Assembly (NCBI GenBank): GCA_020426505.1
Contig: JAGQPX010000069.1
Coordinates: forward strand, 1-37,935
Length of the DNA: 37,935 nucleotides
Source: Planctomycetaceae bacterium
GTDB lineage: Bacteria; Planctomycetota; Planctomycetia; Planctomycetales; Planctomycetaceae
Direction of reading: 5' to 3'
Shown: piece by piece, positions 1-7,327 of the stretch
How the letters are laid out: each line of letters opens with the position of its first letter
Numbering within the stretch: position 1 is the first letter of the stretch
Notes under the pieces: generated by a model
What the model saw: only the letters and a program-made list of their open reading frames with translations
Told to the model about the DNA's origin: nothing
Databases searched by the model: none
Made by a program: the position numbers and the translations under genes

Positions 1-2
1 AT

Positions 3-251
3 AGACTTAACGGAGTAGTGTTAGGATACTCATCGAACGTGTTTCAGGGGCAACCTGCTTTTCTTGCGACATCGACGCACCCTGACGGTGGGTTCAACGA
101 CCCTCGATTCAGCTACGAACTTGCCTTCCAGAGAGATGAGTTCTGGTACACCATTGGCTACCACTTGTTCAAGGAAGTCGATCAATTGCCTGACGGAGTT
201 CAGCGATACTTCGATAGTTTCCAGATTCCCGCCCCCCCCACCTGTTCATGA
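3..251 (+). CDS. C-terminal end of an unrecognised protein (5' truncated)
   Basis: The reading frame is open from the left edge of the window to a TGA stop at 249-251 and gives about 82 residues. A GTG at 18 is in frame, but no stop lies upstream of it within the window, so the true start is probably outside. The visible part is rich in aromatic residues (FSYELAFQRDEFWYTIGYHL) and ends shortly after a YFDSFQI segment and a proline cluster. That is compatible with the last strands of a small alpha/beta domain in a secreted or lipoprotein-type protein. I do not recognise a family and assign no function. Amino-acid composition is protein-like, which supports real coding. Confidence 0.55.
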   Translation, partial: RLNGVVLGYSSNVFQGQPAFLATSTHPDGGFNDPRFSYELAFQRDEFWYTIGYHLFKEVDQLPDGVQRYFDSFQIPAPPTCS

Positions 252-426
252 TTCGACAAGCCGAAGTAATCACATGGTTGCATCTCGGCGAACGATTGAC
301 TGTCCTTTGAGTCAACGGAACCAATTACGGACTCAATCGTGCTAGCCAGTGATCCGTTGATCGGCTACTCTCATTCGTGCGGGCCTTGAAGCGGTGGGCT
401 CCGTGGTTCATCGGGAGGCACCAGAG

Positions 427-906
427 ATGCAGTGTCAATTCTGTCGCCAGGGCGAGACGAAGGTCATCGACTCGCGGGGCAGTCAGGACTTTGTGATTCG
501 TCGCCGTCGCGAATGCCTCGCGTGCGGGCGGCGGTTCACCACTTACGAAAAGATCGAAGATTCTCCCATCAAGGTCCTCAAGAAAGATGGAACACGTGTT
601 CCGTTCGACCGCGAGAAAATTCGTGACGGGCTCGACAAAGCTTGTTACAAACGTCCCGTCAGTCCGGACCAGATTGAGCAGATCGTCAACGAGGTGGAAG
701 CGGATGTTTACGAGACGGGCGAGCGAGAGATTCCGTCACGACATATCGGTGAGTTTGTGTTCAACGCACTTCGCGAGGTGGATCAGATTGCCTTCGTGCG
801 GTTTGCGTCGGTCTATCGGGAATTCAAGGATGTCAATGATTTCGTCGACGAGTTGGAACCGATTCTGCGAGAGCAGCGACTCGATCAAGCCGGTGCGCTC
901 GACTGA
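427..906 (+). CDS. nrdR: NrdR, transcriptional repressor of ribonucleotide reductase genes
   Basis: NrdR is a nucleotide-sensing repressor of ribonucleotide reductase operons. The 159-residue product starts MQCQFC and has the N-terminal zinc ribbon (Cys3, Cys6, Cys30, Cys33, the last two in CLACG). An ATP-cone domain fills most of the rest, beginning around [18 protein letters not shown], and total length is normal for the family. The ATG at 427 is preferred over an in-frame GTG-type start at 394 because GGGAGG at 414-419 is well spaced before it and family members start directly with the zinc ribbon. No ribonucleotide reductase gene lies in this window, so its targets are elsewhere. plsY follows 18 bases downstream and may be co-transcribed. 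Confidence 0.96.
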   Translation: MQCQFCRQGETKVIDSRGSQDFVIRRRRECLACGRRFTTYEKIEDSPIKVLKKDGTRVPFDREKIRDGLDKACYKRPVSPDQIEQIVNEVEADVYETGEREIPSRHIGEFVFNALREVDQIAFVRFASVYREFKDVNDFVDELEPILREQRLDQAGALD

Positions 907-924
907 CCGTCACGGGATGACGCT

Positions 925-1608
925 GTGAACGATCAGCTGCGCATGTTGCTGCCGATACTCGGAGCCTATCTGGTTGGCTCCATTCCCTTCGGGCTGATCG
1001 TCGCCCGACTTGCCAATGGGGTCGACATTCGCACGGTCGGCAGCGGCAACATCGGTGCCACCAATGTCGCTCGGTCGATCGGCAAGTCGTGGGGCATCCT
1101 GGTGCTTGTACTCGACGCGCTCAAGGGCATGCTACCCACGCTGTTCTTCCCCTTCCTGACGTTCACCAGCACTGAATCGGGATTCGTGCATGCGCAAGCG
1201 TTGTGCGGATTGGCGGCCATTCTGGGGCACATGTTCCCCTGTTGGTTACGGTTTCGGGGAGGCAAAGGCGTCGCCACCGCGTTGGGGGTCGTCGTGGTGC
1301 TGGTCCCGGTTGGATCAGCGATCGCAGCCGGCGTGTTCGCACTTTCGATGGCCATCTGGCGGACCGTGTCACTGAGTTCGATACTCGCTGCGGTGAGCTT
1401 CGCTGCATCCGGAATGTGGAAAATGTGGCCGACCCCATTCTCTTCGGAGACCTGGAGTCTGGCGACGTTCAGCCTCGCGATTCCGCTGCTAATCATTATG
1501 AGACATCGTTCAAACATCGGTCGCCTGCTGCGAGGAGAGGAACCGCGCTTTGGGAAGAAGACAGTTGAGACGTCACCATCTCCAGAAGCCGACGATTCAG
1601 CAGGGTGA
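925..1608 (+). CDS. plsY: PlsY, acyl-phosphate:glycerol-3-phosphate acyltransferase
   Basis: PlsY is an integral inner-membrane enzyme that transfers an acyl group from acyl-phosphate to glycerol-3-phosphate, making lysophosphatidate for phospholipid synthesis. The 227-residue product is hydrophobic with several membrane segments. It shows three conserved family signatures: GSIPFG near residue 18, GSGNIGATN near residue 40, and FRGGKGVAT near residue 110. The start is a GTG at 925, 18 bases after nrdR, with only a weak purine stretch before it. The last ~30 residues (after LLRGEEPRFGKK) are a polar tail somewhat longer than in many PlsY proteins. Confidence 0.95.
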   Translation: MNDQLRMLLPILGAYLVGSIPFGLIVARLANGVDIRTVGSGNIGATNVARSIGKSWGILVLVLDALKGMLPTLFFPFLTFTSTESGFVHAQALCGLAAILGHMFPCWLRFRGGKGVATALGVVVVLVPVGSAIAAGVFALSMAIWRTVSLSSILAAVSFAASGMWKMWPTPFSSETWSLATFSLAIPLLIIMRHRSNIGRLLRGEEPRFGKKTVETSPSPEADDSAG

Positions 1609-1659
1609 GGCATCCGGCATTGTCGTGCCTGATCCCGGTCCGTCGACTATCATGACCGC

Positions 1660-1968
1660 ATGCAACTCGATGACACTATTTGTTATTGCTTTCATGTGAC
1701 GAAGCGCAAGATCGTCAATCATCTCAAGGTGCATCAGCCGCGTCGGGCGAGTCAGCTCAGTCAGTGCGGCGGTGCCGGCACGGGGTGCGGGTGGTGTGTC
1801 GCTGCACTAAAGAAGTACTTCGCCGAGTTTGAGGAGCGGGGGACCGTCTCGGATGACGAGATGACACCCACGCAATATGCACAAGAGCGTGCGTCGTACA
1901 TTCGTGCCGGCAGGGGAACACCTGCTGCGGGGGCTGTACCGTTACCGACAAACGATCCCTCAGCGTGA
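1660..1968 (+). CDS. BFD-like [2Fe-2S] protein
   Basis: This is a small 102-residue protein with the cysteine pattern of bacterioferritin-associated ferredoxin (BFD)-like [2Fe-2S] domains: Cys8 and Cys10 in CYC, then Cys43 and Cys46 in CGWC, a 32-residue gap typical of the family. A further Cys36 lies in QCGGAGTGCGWC. The first ~60 residues form the domain. The remaining ~40 are a low-complexity tail rich in Pro, Ala and Thr, absent from classical ~64-residue Bfd. In known systems Bfd reduces iron in bacterioferritin, but the domain also occurs in nitrite reductases and other oxidoreductases, and no bacterioferritin gene is adjacent, so the partner is unknown. It converges on mgtE with a 7-base gap. 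Confidence 0.8.
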   Translation: MQLDDTICYCFHVTKRKIVNHLKVHQPRRASQLSQCGGAGTGCGWCVAALKKYFAEFEERGTVSDDEMTPTQYAQERASYIRAGRGTPAAGAVPLPTNDPSA

Positions 1969-1975
1969 ACGGGCT

Positions 1976-3340
1976 TCAGGTCACGGCTGCTTCCGCAATA
2001 CGGGCAATGTTGTAATACAGAATAACCCCCAGCACATCGACCAGGGCTGCAATCAAGGGATTCGACATCAACGCCGGGTCCACGCCGAGGCTCTTGAAGC
2101 CGATGGGGAGCATGGCCCCGACGACCGTTCCCAAAATGACGACGAGGAAGACCGTCGAGCCGACCACCATGGCTTGCCAGTAGAATTCGACGAGCACGGT
2201 GGCCGTCAGAATGGCGAGACAGGCGAGACCGGCCCCTAGCAGCGAGCCCATCATCATTTCGCGCAGGCAGATGCGTCGTGCATCCCCCTGAGCCGTTTCG
2301 CGGAGCGCGAGCGCTTGAATGATCAGCGTTGCGGATTGAGAGCCGGCGTTCCCTCCACTGGCGAGCACGAGCGGCAGGAACATGGCCATCCAGGTGACGC
2401 CGCCGCCTTCGCTGACGAAGAAGCTGATCACGTAGGCCGTCAAAAAAGCTGCTCCCAGGAGGATGACCAGCCAGATCCCCCGCTTCCAGGCGAGCGTTAA
2501 CAGCGATGTGTCGAGGTAACTGTCTTCGAGCGGCGCGACGGCACCCTGTCGCTGCTGGTCTTCGGTCGCTTCCTCGACGAGTACGTCGGCCGCGTCATCG
2601 TGCGTGACGATACCGACGAGCCGGTTCTGATTGTCGACGACGGGAATGGCGATGAAGTCGTACTTGGCGATTTCGAGGGCGACATGCTCCTGATCGTCAT
2701 CAACGCGGACGGAGATGACGTCGGTCTCCATCAGTTGTTCCAGTTTGGTGTCCGGCTTCGCGAGGATCATGTCTCTCAAGGAGACAAATCCGCGGAGGTG
2801 TCGCTCTTCATCAGTCACATAGACGTAGTATATCGTCTCTCGGCTGGGAGCCTGTTTCCGTACCCTTTCCAGTGCCTCCTTGACGGTAATCTCCGCAGGC
2901 AGCGAGGCGTACTCGGTCGTCATGATCGACCCGGCGCTGTACTCCGGGTACGAGAGCAGTTTACGGATGTCCCGTCGTTCGGCATGGGCCAGAAGTGGGA
3001 GCAGGGCATCGACCGCGTCCGGCTCCATCCGTTCAAGCAGGTCGACACGGTCATCGGCAGGCATCTCCTCGATGAGCCGTGTGAGCTGCGGACCATCGAT
3101 CGATTTCACCAACTGCACCTGGTAGGGCAACGGGAGAAACCCGAAGATTTCCGCCTGGGTTTCCGGTCCGCAATGCGTGAGCACTTGCCAAGTGGCGTCC
3201 GTGTTGAGATCGCCCAGGACTTCGGCTGCCACGCCCGGGTGGAGTGCCTCGCAGAACTCCTTGAGTGCCGGGCCATCGTCCTCCTCCAGCATCTGCCGCA
3301 GATCGGGAAGCAGCAGCGAATTGATCATTGAGCTGACCAT
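1976..3340 (-). CDS. mgtE: MgtE-type magnesium transporter
   Basis: MgtE is a Mg2+-gated magnesium channel of the inner membrane. The 454-residue product has the family layout. An N-terminal helical domain covers roughly residues 1-130 (repeated PADDRVDLLERMEPD-type helices). Tandem CBS domains follow at about 135-255 (YSAGSIMTTEY; DVISVRVDDD; IPVVDNQNRLVGIVT). A five-helix pore domain starts near residue 280 and carries the conserved PLVLASGGNAGSQ pore segment. The ATG at 3340 is chosen because GGAAG lies six bases upstream; a longer in-frame extension would cross the rpsI terminator. No Mg2+ riboswitch is evident in the short space after that terminator. Confidence 0.95.
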   Translation of the reverse strand: MVSSMINSLLLPDLRQMLEEDDGPALKEFCEALHPGVAAEVLGDLNTDATWQVLTHCGPETQAEIFGFLPLPYQVQLVKSIDGPQLTRLIEEMPADDRVDLLERMEPDAVDALLPLLAHAERRDIRKLLSYPEYSAGSIMTTEYASLPAEITVKEALERVRKQAPSRETIYYVYVTDEERHLRGFVSLRDMILAKPDTKLEQLMETDVISVRVDDDQEHVALEIAKYDFIAIPVVDNQNRLVGIVTHDDAADVLVEEATEDQQRQGAVAPLEDSYLDTSLLTLAWKRGIWLVILLGAAFLTAYVISFFVSEGGGVTWMAMFLPLVLASGGNAGSQSATLIIQALALRETAQGDARRICLREMMMGSLLGAGLACLAILTATVLVEFYWQAMVVGSTVFLVVILGTVVGAMLPIGFKSLGVDPALMSNPLIAALVDVLGVILYYNIARIAEAAVT

Positions 3341-3384
3341 GGGTGCTTCCTTCTTGCTGTGCGGATACTGAAGAGGACTGTCAG

Positions 3385-3418
3385 AAAAAAACCCCGACCG
3401 GCGAAAGGCCTGTCGGGG
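3385..3418 (-). terminator. Intrinsic terminator after rpsI
   Basis: On the minus strand, 43 bases after the rpsI stop, the sequence reads CCCCGAC ... GTCGGGG (arms 3412-3418 and 3392-3398; inner pairing extends through AGG/CCGG-like bases) followed at once by seven T residues (3391-3385). This is a textbook rho-independent terminator. It ends the rplM-rpsI transcript and separates it from mgtE. Confidence 0.9.
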
Positions 3419-3461
3419 CGTGTGAACGAATTGTCGAAATATCGCCGTAAGCAGCGAGCCG

Positions 3462-4034
3462 TTAGCGTTTTGAGAACTGGAAGCTCCGACGAGCCTTTTT
3501 GAAGCCGTACTTCTTTCGCTCGACCATTCGGCCGTCACGAGTGAGATAGCCGCCTTCGCTCAGTTTGCTGTGCAGATCCGGGTCCTTCACCTGAAGAGCA
3601 CGGGCAATCCCGAGAAGCACCGCACCGGTTTGACCGGTCGTGCCGCCGCCGTTCACGCGAACCCAGATGTCCACCTTGCCCAGCGTATCGGTGGCTTTCA
3701 GTGGACCGCGAATCAGTTGTTGATCCCGTTCCCTGGGGAAGTATTCGGTCATTTCGCGCCCGTTGATGGTCAGTTTTCCGTCGCCGTCGCTGATCCGAAC
3801 ACGGGCGACGGCGGTTTTGCGACGTCCTGTTCCCATCGCGACGCCGAACTTGTCAACCCGTCCGCGAAGCATGGCTGCGGGAACCGGGCCCGCGTCATCA
3901 GGTTCTGCCTGAGAACCGATGTCGAGTTGTGATTCGGACTCAGTGATGGACTCTTCCGTGGAGGTCGTTGTCTCGTCAGCCACACTCTCAACCGTAGCGG
4001 AGTCTTGTTCCGTGTTCAACGTTTCTTCTGTCAT
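3462..4034 (-). CDS. rpsI: 30S ribosomal protein S9 with acidic N-terminal extension
   Basis: The product is ribosomal protein S9 of the small-subunit head. The core begins near residue 62 (DKFGVAMGTGRRKTAVARVRI) and ends with the canonical basic tail KARRSFQFSKR that reaches toward the P site. Ahead of the core is an extension of about 60 residues rich in Glu, Asp, Ser and Thr, making the protein 190 residues rather than the usual ~130. It is the downstream member of the conserved rplM-rpsI pair, 60 bases after rplM, and is followed by a strong terminator. The start at 4034 could be internal (Met55 in AAMLRG also exists), but the extension is in frame, starts with ATG and has protein-like composition. 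Confidence 0.95.
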   Translation of the reverse strand: MTEETLNTEQDSATVESVADETTTSTEESITESESQLDIGSQAEPDDAGPVPAAMLRGRVDKFGVAMGTGRRKTAVARVRISDGDGKLTINGREMTEYFPRERDQQLIRGPLKATDTLGKVDIWVRVNGGGTTGQTGAVLLGIARALQVKDPDLHSKLSEGGYLTRDGRMVERKKYGFKKARRSFQFSKR

Positions 4035-4094
4035 CAGTGACTCTTGGTGTCTTGGCAGATTTCAGTAAGGGAATGATTGTTCGAGGGCACCGGT

Positions 4095-4574
4095 TCAGGC
4101 GAGCAGATGCTCGGGCATCTCGACAGGCTCCTGTGCCTGATGCGGGTGGTTCGGTCCTGCGTAGAGCTTCAATTTCTTGAGCATGTGACGACCGAGTTTA
4201 TTCTTCGGGAGCATCCGACGGACGGCCTCGCGGAGAATTTTCTCCGGTTTATTCTCCAGAAGATCGGCAGCTGTTTTGATCGTGCGACCACCGGGATAAC
4301 CGCTGTACTTCTCGTAGGTTCGAGTCAGCATCTTTTTGGTGAAGTAGGGATGAGTGTCGTGTGCGAGCGGCTGACCGGTGAATCTCACCTTATCCGCATT
4401 GACCACGATGACGAAATCACCCGTGTCGACATGCGGGGTGTACGTCGGTTTATGCTTCCCCATCAGTACGGTCGCCAAATGGGTCGCGAACCGGCCCACA
4501 ATCTGATTGTCGCCGTCAACCACGAACCAGTCCGGACGGACTGCTTCCTTTTTTGCCATGTACGATTTGCCCAC
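4095..4574 (-). CDS. rplM: 50S ribosomal protein L13
   Basis: The product is ribosomal protein L13, an early-assembling large-subunit protein. Recognisable segments are [53 protein letters not shown] and the conserved [22 protein letters not shown]. The GTG at 4574 is preferred because AGGAG lies seven bases upstream; a TTG at 4589 overlaps that SD and an ATG at 4559 (MAKKEA) has no SD at the right distance. The product has 159 residues with a short C-terminal extension ([15 protein letters not shown]). It is the first gene of the rplM-rpsI unit. Confidence 0.95.
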   Translation of the reverse strand: MGKSYMAKKEAVRPDWFVVDGDNQIVGRFATHLATVLMGKHKPTYTPHVDTGDFVIVVNADKVRFTGQPLAHDTHPYFTKKMLTRTYEKYSGYPGGRTIKTAADLLENKPEKILREAVRRMLPKNKLGRHMLKKLKLYAGPNHPHQAQEPVEMPEHLLA

Positions 4575-4853
4575 CGGACAACTCCTCAATCTCTCAATTC
4601 AGCCTCTCCACAGCGGGAGCGGCAGGGTATCAATGTCATCGAAGTCCAAGAGGTTAGCGACTTTACACAGCCGGATCAACGCAGTTCAAGCGGCCGGGGC
4701 GAAAATTCGTCAGTCAGGCGTGTCGCACCCCGTCAGCGTTCCGGCCTCGCGATTGCACAACTTGACGAGGTAAGCACGAATGCGTCCAATGGCATTGGAG
4801 AACGACCTTGCGAAGGCCATCCGCTCGAATCGACCCTTGAACCGAGTCATTTC

Positions 4854-5582
4854 ATGCCAGATCACCCTGAAAACGAGCCTCGCGATCCCCGGGACCAGCC
4901 GATTCACGGACAGGTGCGGTACTCGCAGGTGAGTGCTCGGGTGCCGGACGAAGTGGGGGATGGGTGCTTTAGCAACGGCGTGATGGTCCTGACGGGACCG
5001 TTTGAGGTGGTGCTCGACTTCGTCAACCGGCTCAGTGAGTCACCACGGGTCGTCAGTCGAGTCATTCTGCCCCGCCAGGTGTGCGGCCAGTTCATTCAAG
5101 CGTTGAGCCAGAACATTCGGAATTTTGAGAACCGTTTCGGCCCCCTCCCGCGTCCGCCTCAGCCGATTGTTTCCCCTCAGCCGGATGACGTGCCCAGGGA
5201 GATGCCGGTCGAGGAGACGCGTCACGAGGAACCGCTTCCGCCCGAGTTGAAGTCACCTTTCCAGGGCATCGCTGGTGAAGGCTTTGAGAGCGGCACCCCC
5301 ACGTCACAGGCGCAACCGGAATCCGTCGCAAGCCGTAGCGGTCCGCCAATTGACCAGATCTACGACGACCTGCGTCTGCCGGACGAGATGCTCAGTGGTC
5401 ACTATGCGAATGCGGTGCTGATCCGGCACTCGCCCACCGACTTCTGCCTCGATTTCATCACGAACATCTATCCTCGGTCGGCCGTTTCGAGCCGCGTCTA
5501 CATGGCCGCCGCGAACGTGCACGCCCTGCTCTCATCACTGCAGCAGTCACTGGACCAGCGCCGTCCCCCCGGCGAGGGATGA
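4854..5582 (+). CDS. Protein with two DUF3467 domains
   Basis: The 242-residue protein contains two copies of the DUF3467 pattern. The first is at about residues 35-100 (FSNGVMVLTGPFEVVLDFVNRL ... SRVILPRQVCGQFIQALSQNI). The second is at about 180-235 (HYANAVLIRHSPTDFCLDFITNI ... SRVYMAAANVHALLSSLQQSL). They are joined by a Pro/Glu-rich linker. DUF3467 proteins are usually ~100-residue single-domain proteins of unknown function. The frame stays open upstream to 4077, but that part lies antisense to rplM and is unlikely to be coding. The ATG at 4854 is chosen because it gives a clean start (MPDHPENEP) just before the first domain; no clear SD precedes it. Confidence 0.75.
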   Translation: MPDHPENEPRDPRDQPIHGQVRYSQVSARVPDEVGDGCFSNGVMVLTGPFEVVLDFVNRLSESPRVVSRVILPRQVCGQFIQALSQNIRNFENRFGPLPRPPQPIVSPQPDDVPREMPVEETRHEEPLPPELKSPFQGIAGEGFESGTPTSQAQPESVASRSGPPIDQIYDDLRLPDEMLSGHYANAVLIRHSPTDFCLDFITNIYPRSAVSSRVYMAAANVHALLSSLQQSLDQRRPPGEG

Positions 5583-5642
5583 ACTGTTGTTCTGCACGGA
5601 TGGGCAACCGCGCCACGTCGCGAGACGACAGTCAACATTGCG

Positions 5643-6656
5643 TCACATGTGGTACCCGAGTGCGTTTGCGACCTTGCGGGTTTGTTCCATCGCAGCCGCG
5701 AATGCCGCCGGCGTGAGTGACTGAGCCCCATCGCTCATTGCACTGGGCGGGTCTGGATGCACTTCGACAATCAGTCCGTCGGCACCGGCAGCGACCGCAG
5801 CCGCACACATCGGCGGGACCAGCGAGGCAATGCCCGTTCCATGACTCGGGTCGATCACGATCGGCAGGTGAGTCCGCTCCTTGAGGTACGGCACCGATGC
5901 CAACGGCAACGTGAACCGCGTGTGCGTCTCGAACGTCCGGACGCCCCGCTCGCAGAGGACGACCCGTTGATTCCCTTGATCGAGGATGTACTCGGCAGCC
6001 AGCAGGAACTCATCCATCGTAGCCGACGGTCCCCGCTTGAGCATGACGGCTGTGTCCGACTCGCCGACCGCCTGCAGGAGATGATAGTTCTGCATGTTAC
6101 GGGCACCGATCTGCATCACGTCTGCATATCGGGAAACGAGTTCGACATGCTCGGGTGTCATCACCTCGGTGACGACCGCGAGTCCCGTTTCGTCGCGGGC
6201 CGCTGCCAGCAGCTTGAGCCCCTCTTCCTTCATCCCCTGGAACGAATAGGGACTTGTTCGCGGCTTGAAGGCACCGCCCCGCAGTCCGGTCGCCCCCGCT
6301 GCCTTGACCGCCCGGGCAGAGACCAGAATCTGCTCCTCACTCTCGACGGAACAGGGACCGGCGATGATGCCGATCGACCCGTCGCCGATCTTGAGATCGA
6401 GCACCTCGACCGTTGTGGGATCGGGCTTCGCTTCGCGGCTGGCGACCTTGTAAGGAGCCAGAATGGGGACCACCTTATCGACGTCCTCGTGGGATTCGAG
6501 CGTCTCGCGGTTGCCGTCCCGCTTCTCGCCGATGGCCGCAACGACGGTGCGTTCCGTCCCCACGATTACATGGGCCTTGAGACCCATCGCCTCGATGCGA
6601 TTGACCATTTGCTGCACCTTTTCCTCGCTGGTGCCTCGTTTCATTACAACGATCAT
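5643..6656 (-). CDS. aroF: 3-deoxy-7-phosphoheptulonate (DAHP) synthase, type I-beta with N-terminal regulatory domain
   Basis: The enzyme condenses phosphoenolpyruvate and erythrose-4-phosphate to DAHP, the first step of aromatic amino-acid synthesis. The 337-residue product has an N-terminal ferredoxin-like domain (about residues 1-70, starting [14 protein letters not shown]) of the kind that binds Phe/Tyr in the Thermotoga-type enzymes. The catalytic barrel follows, with IAGPCSVES (Cys102), [31 protein letters not shown] and IDPSHGTG. The ATG at 6656 has GGAG seven bases upstream. The gene stands alone and is preceded by a ~270-base leader with a promoter, an aromatic-rich small ORF and a terminator hairpin (separate entries). 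This suggests transcription attenuation on top of allosteric control. Confidence 0.95.
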   Translation of the reverse strand: MIVVMKRGTSEEKVQQMVNRIEAMGLKAHVIVGTERTVVAAIGEKRDGNRETLESHEDVDKVVPILAPYKVASREAKPDPTTVEVLDLKIGDGSIGIIAGPCSVESEEQILVSARAVKAAGATGLRGGAFKPRTSPYSFQGMKEEGLKLLAAARDETGLAVVTEVMTPEHVELVSRYADVMQIGARNMQNYHLLQAVGESDTAVMLKRGPSATMDEFLLAAEYILDQGNQRVVLCERGVRTFETHTRFTLPLASVPYLKERTHLPIVIDPSHGTGIASLVPPMCAAAVAAGADGLIVEVHPDPPSAMSDGAQSLTPAAFAAAMEQTRKVANALGYHM

Positions 6657-6710
6657 GAGTTTCTCCGAGCTGCTTTTCGATGGAGTGGGGTGTGAGAATC
6701 AAAATGGAAC

Positions 6711-6753
6711 CAAAAAGAAACAGGCCCTGAAATCACGGGGATTTCAGGGCCTG
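6711..6753 (-). terminator. Terminator hairpin inside the aroF leader (candidate attenuator)
   Basis: A perfect 14-bp stem (CAGGCCCTGAAATC at 6753-6740 pairing with GATTTCAGGGCCTG at 6734-6721 on the minus strand) encloses a five-base loop. It is followed on the minus strand by TTTCTTTTTG. There is no T tract on the plus-strand side, so it works toward aroF, whose start codon is only ~65 bases downstream. Both flanking genes are transcribed away from this region. The terminator therefore lies in the 5' leader of aroF, which is the arrangement of an attenuator. Confidence 0.85.
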
Positions 6754-6777
6754 AGGTGAGTCTGTGTCGTTGACTGC

Positions 6778-6873
6778 TTAGCCAACTGTTCCTCGGCACG
6801 GGAATCCCGTCCTGGTCGTAAAGGACCAGAAACGAAACCAGAAGCGGCCGGTGATGCTGTGATTACGGGGCAT
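6778..6873 (-). CDS. Candidate aromatic-rich leader peptide upstream of aroF
   Basis: This is a 31-codon ORF beginning ATG CCC CGT and ending TAA, 24 bases before the terminator hairpin. Its centre (codons 11-18, positions 6843-6820) encodes FWFRFWSF: six of eight residues are Phe or Trp, using TTC TGG TTT CGT TTC TGG TCC TTT. A run of codons for the end products of the pathway just before a terminator is the hallmark of a ribosome-mediated attenuator such as those of trp and phe operons in other bacteria. No clear SD precedes the ATG. The same frame stays open further upstream with more aromatic codons (RRLFIW), so the start is uncertain. The regulatory role is inferred. Confidence 0.55.
   Translation of the reverse strand: MPRNHSITGRFWFRFWSFTTRTGFPCRGTVG
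6798..6829 (-). promoter_or_regulatory. Possible pause and antiterminator segments of the aroF leader
   Basis: On the minus strand, CTGGTC (6829-6824, overlapping the last Trp codon of the leader ORF) can pair with GACCAG (6817-6812) around a six-base loop. Next comes ACGGGATTCCCGT (6810-6798). It can fold on itself, or its first eight bases can pair with AATCCC(C)GT at 6743-6735 in the 5' arm and loop of the terminator, leaving one bulged C. A ribosome stalled on the Phe/Trp codons would block the first hairpin and favour the second pairing. These pairings were found by hand and have not been evaluated energetically. Confidence 0.4.
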
Positions 6874-6927
6874 CGGAGAAATGATTGACCAAATGAACAG
6901 TCGACGGAACGCGTTGAGCGTGATTGC

Positions 6928-6956
6928 ATCGTACGACGCCTGATGAGTGTCGTCAA
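6928..6956 (-). promoter_or_regulatory. Sigma70-type promoter for the aroF leader
   Basis: The minus strand reads TTGACG (6956-6951), a 17-base spacer, then TACGAT (6933-6928), matching the -35 and -10 consensus at five and four of six positions. Transcription would begin near 6921. That would give a leader of about 265 bases containing the aromatic-rich ORF and the terminator hairpin. Confidence 0.6.
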
Positions 6957-7105
6957 TCGGAAAGACGAACACGAAACTTTTCCGGAGTGGCGTCATGGTC
7001 GACGCAATGCGAACTACCTGACATTCGACATCGCGATCCTTATGATGTCTGCGGGTGGGCTGAACAATCCTTCGTACCTCATCAACCAGTCAAGGGAGAG
7101 CCGCC

Positions 7106-7309
7106 ATGTCCGTTGCGAAGATTACCGAGATCAAAGCCTCGTCGAAGAAGAGTTTCAAGGATGCCATCGAGGTGGGCGTCAAACGCGCCTGCGAGACGCT
7201 CAAGAACGTTCAGGGAGCGTGGGTCGGCGATCAGGACGTCGTCATCAAGGATGGCAAAATCGAGGAGTACCGGGTGCTGCTCAAGGTCACGTTCGTCCTC
7301 ACTGACTGA
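7106..7309 (+). CDS. Dodecin family flavin-binding protein
   Basis: The 67-residue protein matches dodecin along its full length: MSVAKITEIKASSKKSFKDA, then ACETLKNVQGAWVGDQDVVI and the ending EEYRVLLKVTFVLTD. Dodecins form hollow 12-mers that store or buffer flavins such as FMN, riboflavin or lumichrome. The conserved Trp of the GAWV segment is the residue that stacks on flavin in characterised members. The ATG at 7106 is preceded by AAGGGAG at good spacing. The sulfatase gene follows 18 bases downstream, so the two may be co-transcribed, although no functional link is obvious. Confidence 0.9.
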   Translation: MSVAKITEIKASSKKSFKDAIEVGVKRACETLKNVQGAWVGDQDVVIKDGKIEEYRVLLKVTFVLTD

Positions 7310-7327
7310 CCTGGAAAGCCCAGCAAC

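Noticed and set aside
296..339. Nested inverted repeats (TTGACT/AGTCAA; CGATTGACT/ACTCAATCG) upstream of nrdR
   Set aside because: Arms are short and imperfect and the spacing fits no known operator; not strong enough to annotate.
3341..3461. Mg2+ riboswitch (M-box) upstream of mgtE
   Set aside because: Only ~45 bases remain between the rpsI terminator and the mgtE start, too short for an M-box.
4077..4853. Upstream part of a long plus-strand frame continuous with the DUF3467 gene
   Set aside because: It lies antisense to the well-supported rplM gene, and its translation has no domain before the first DUF3467 segment.
6744..6956. 70-codon minus-strand ORF overlapping the aroF leader in another frame
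   Set aside because: It reads through the terminator stem and lacks protein-like composition; the aromatic-rich frame is better placed and ends before the stem.
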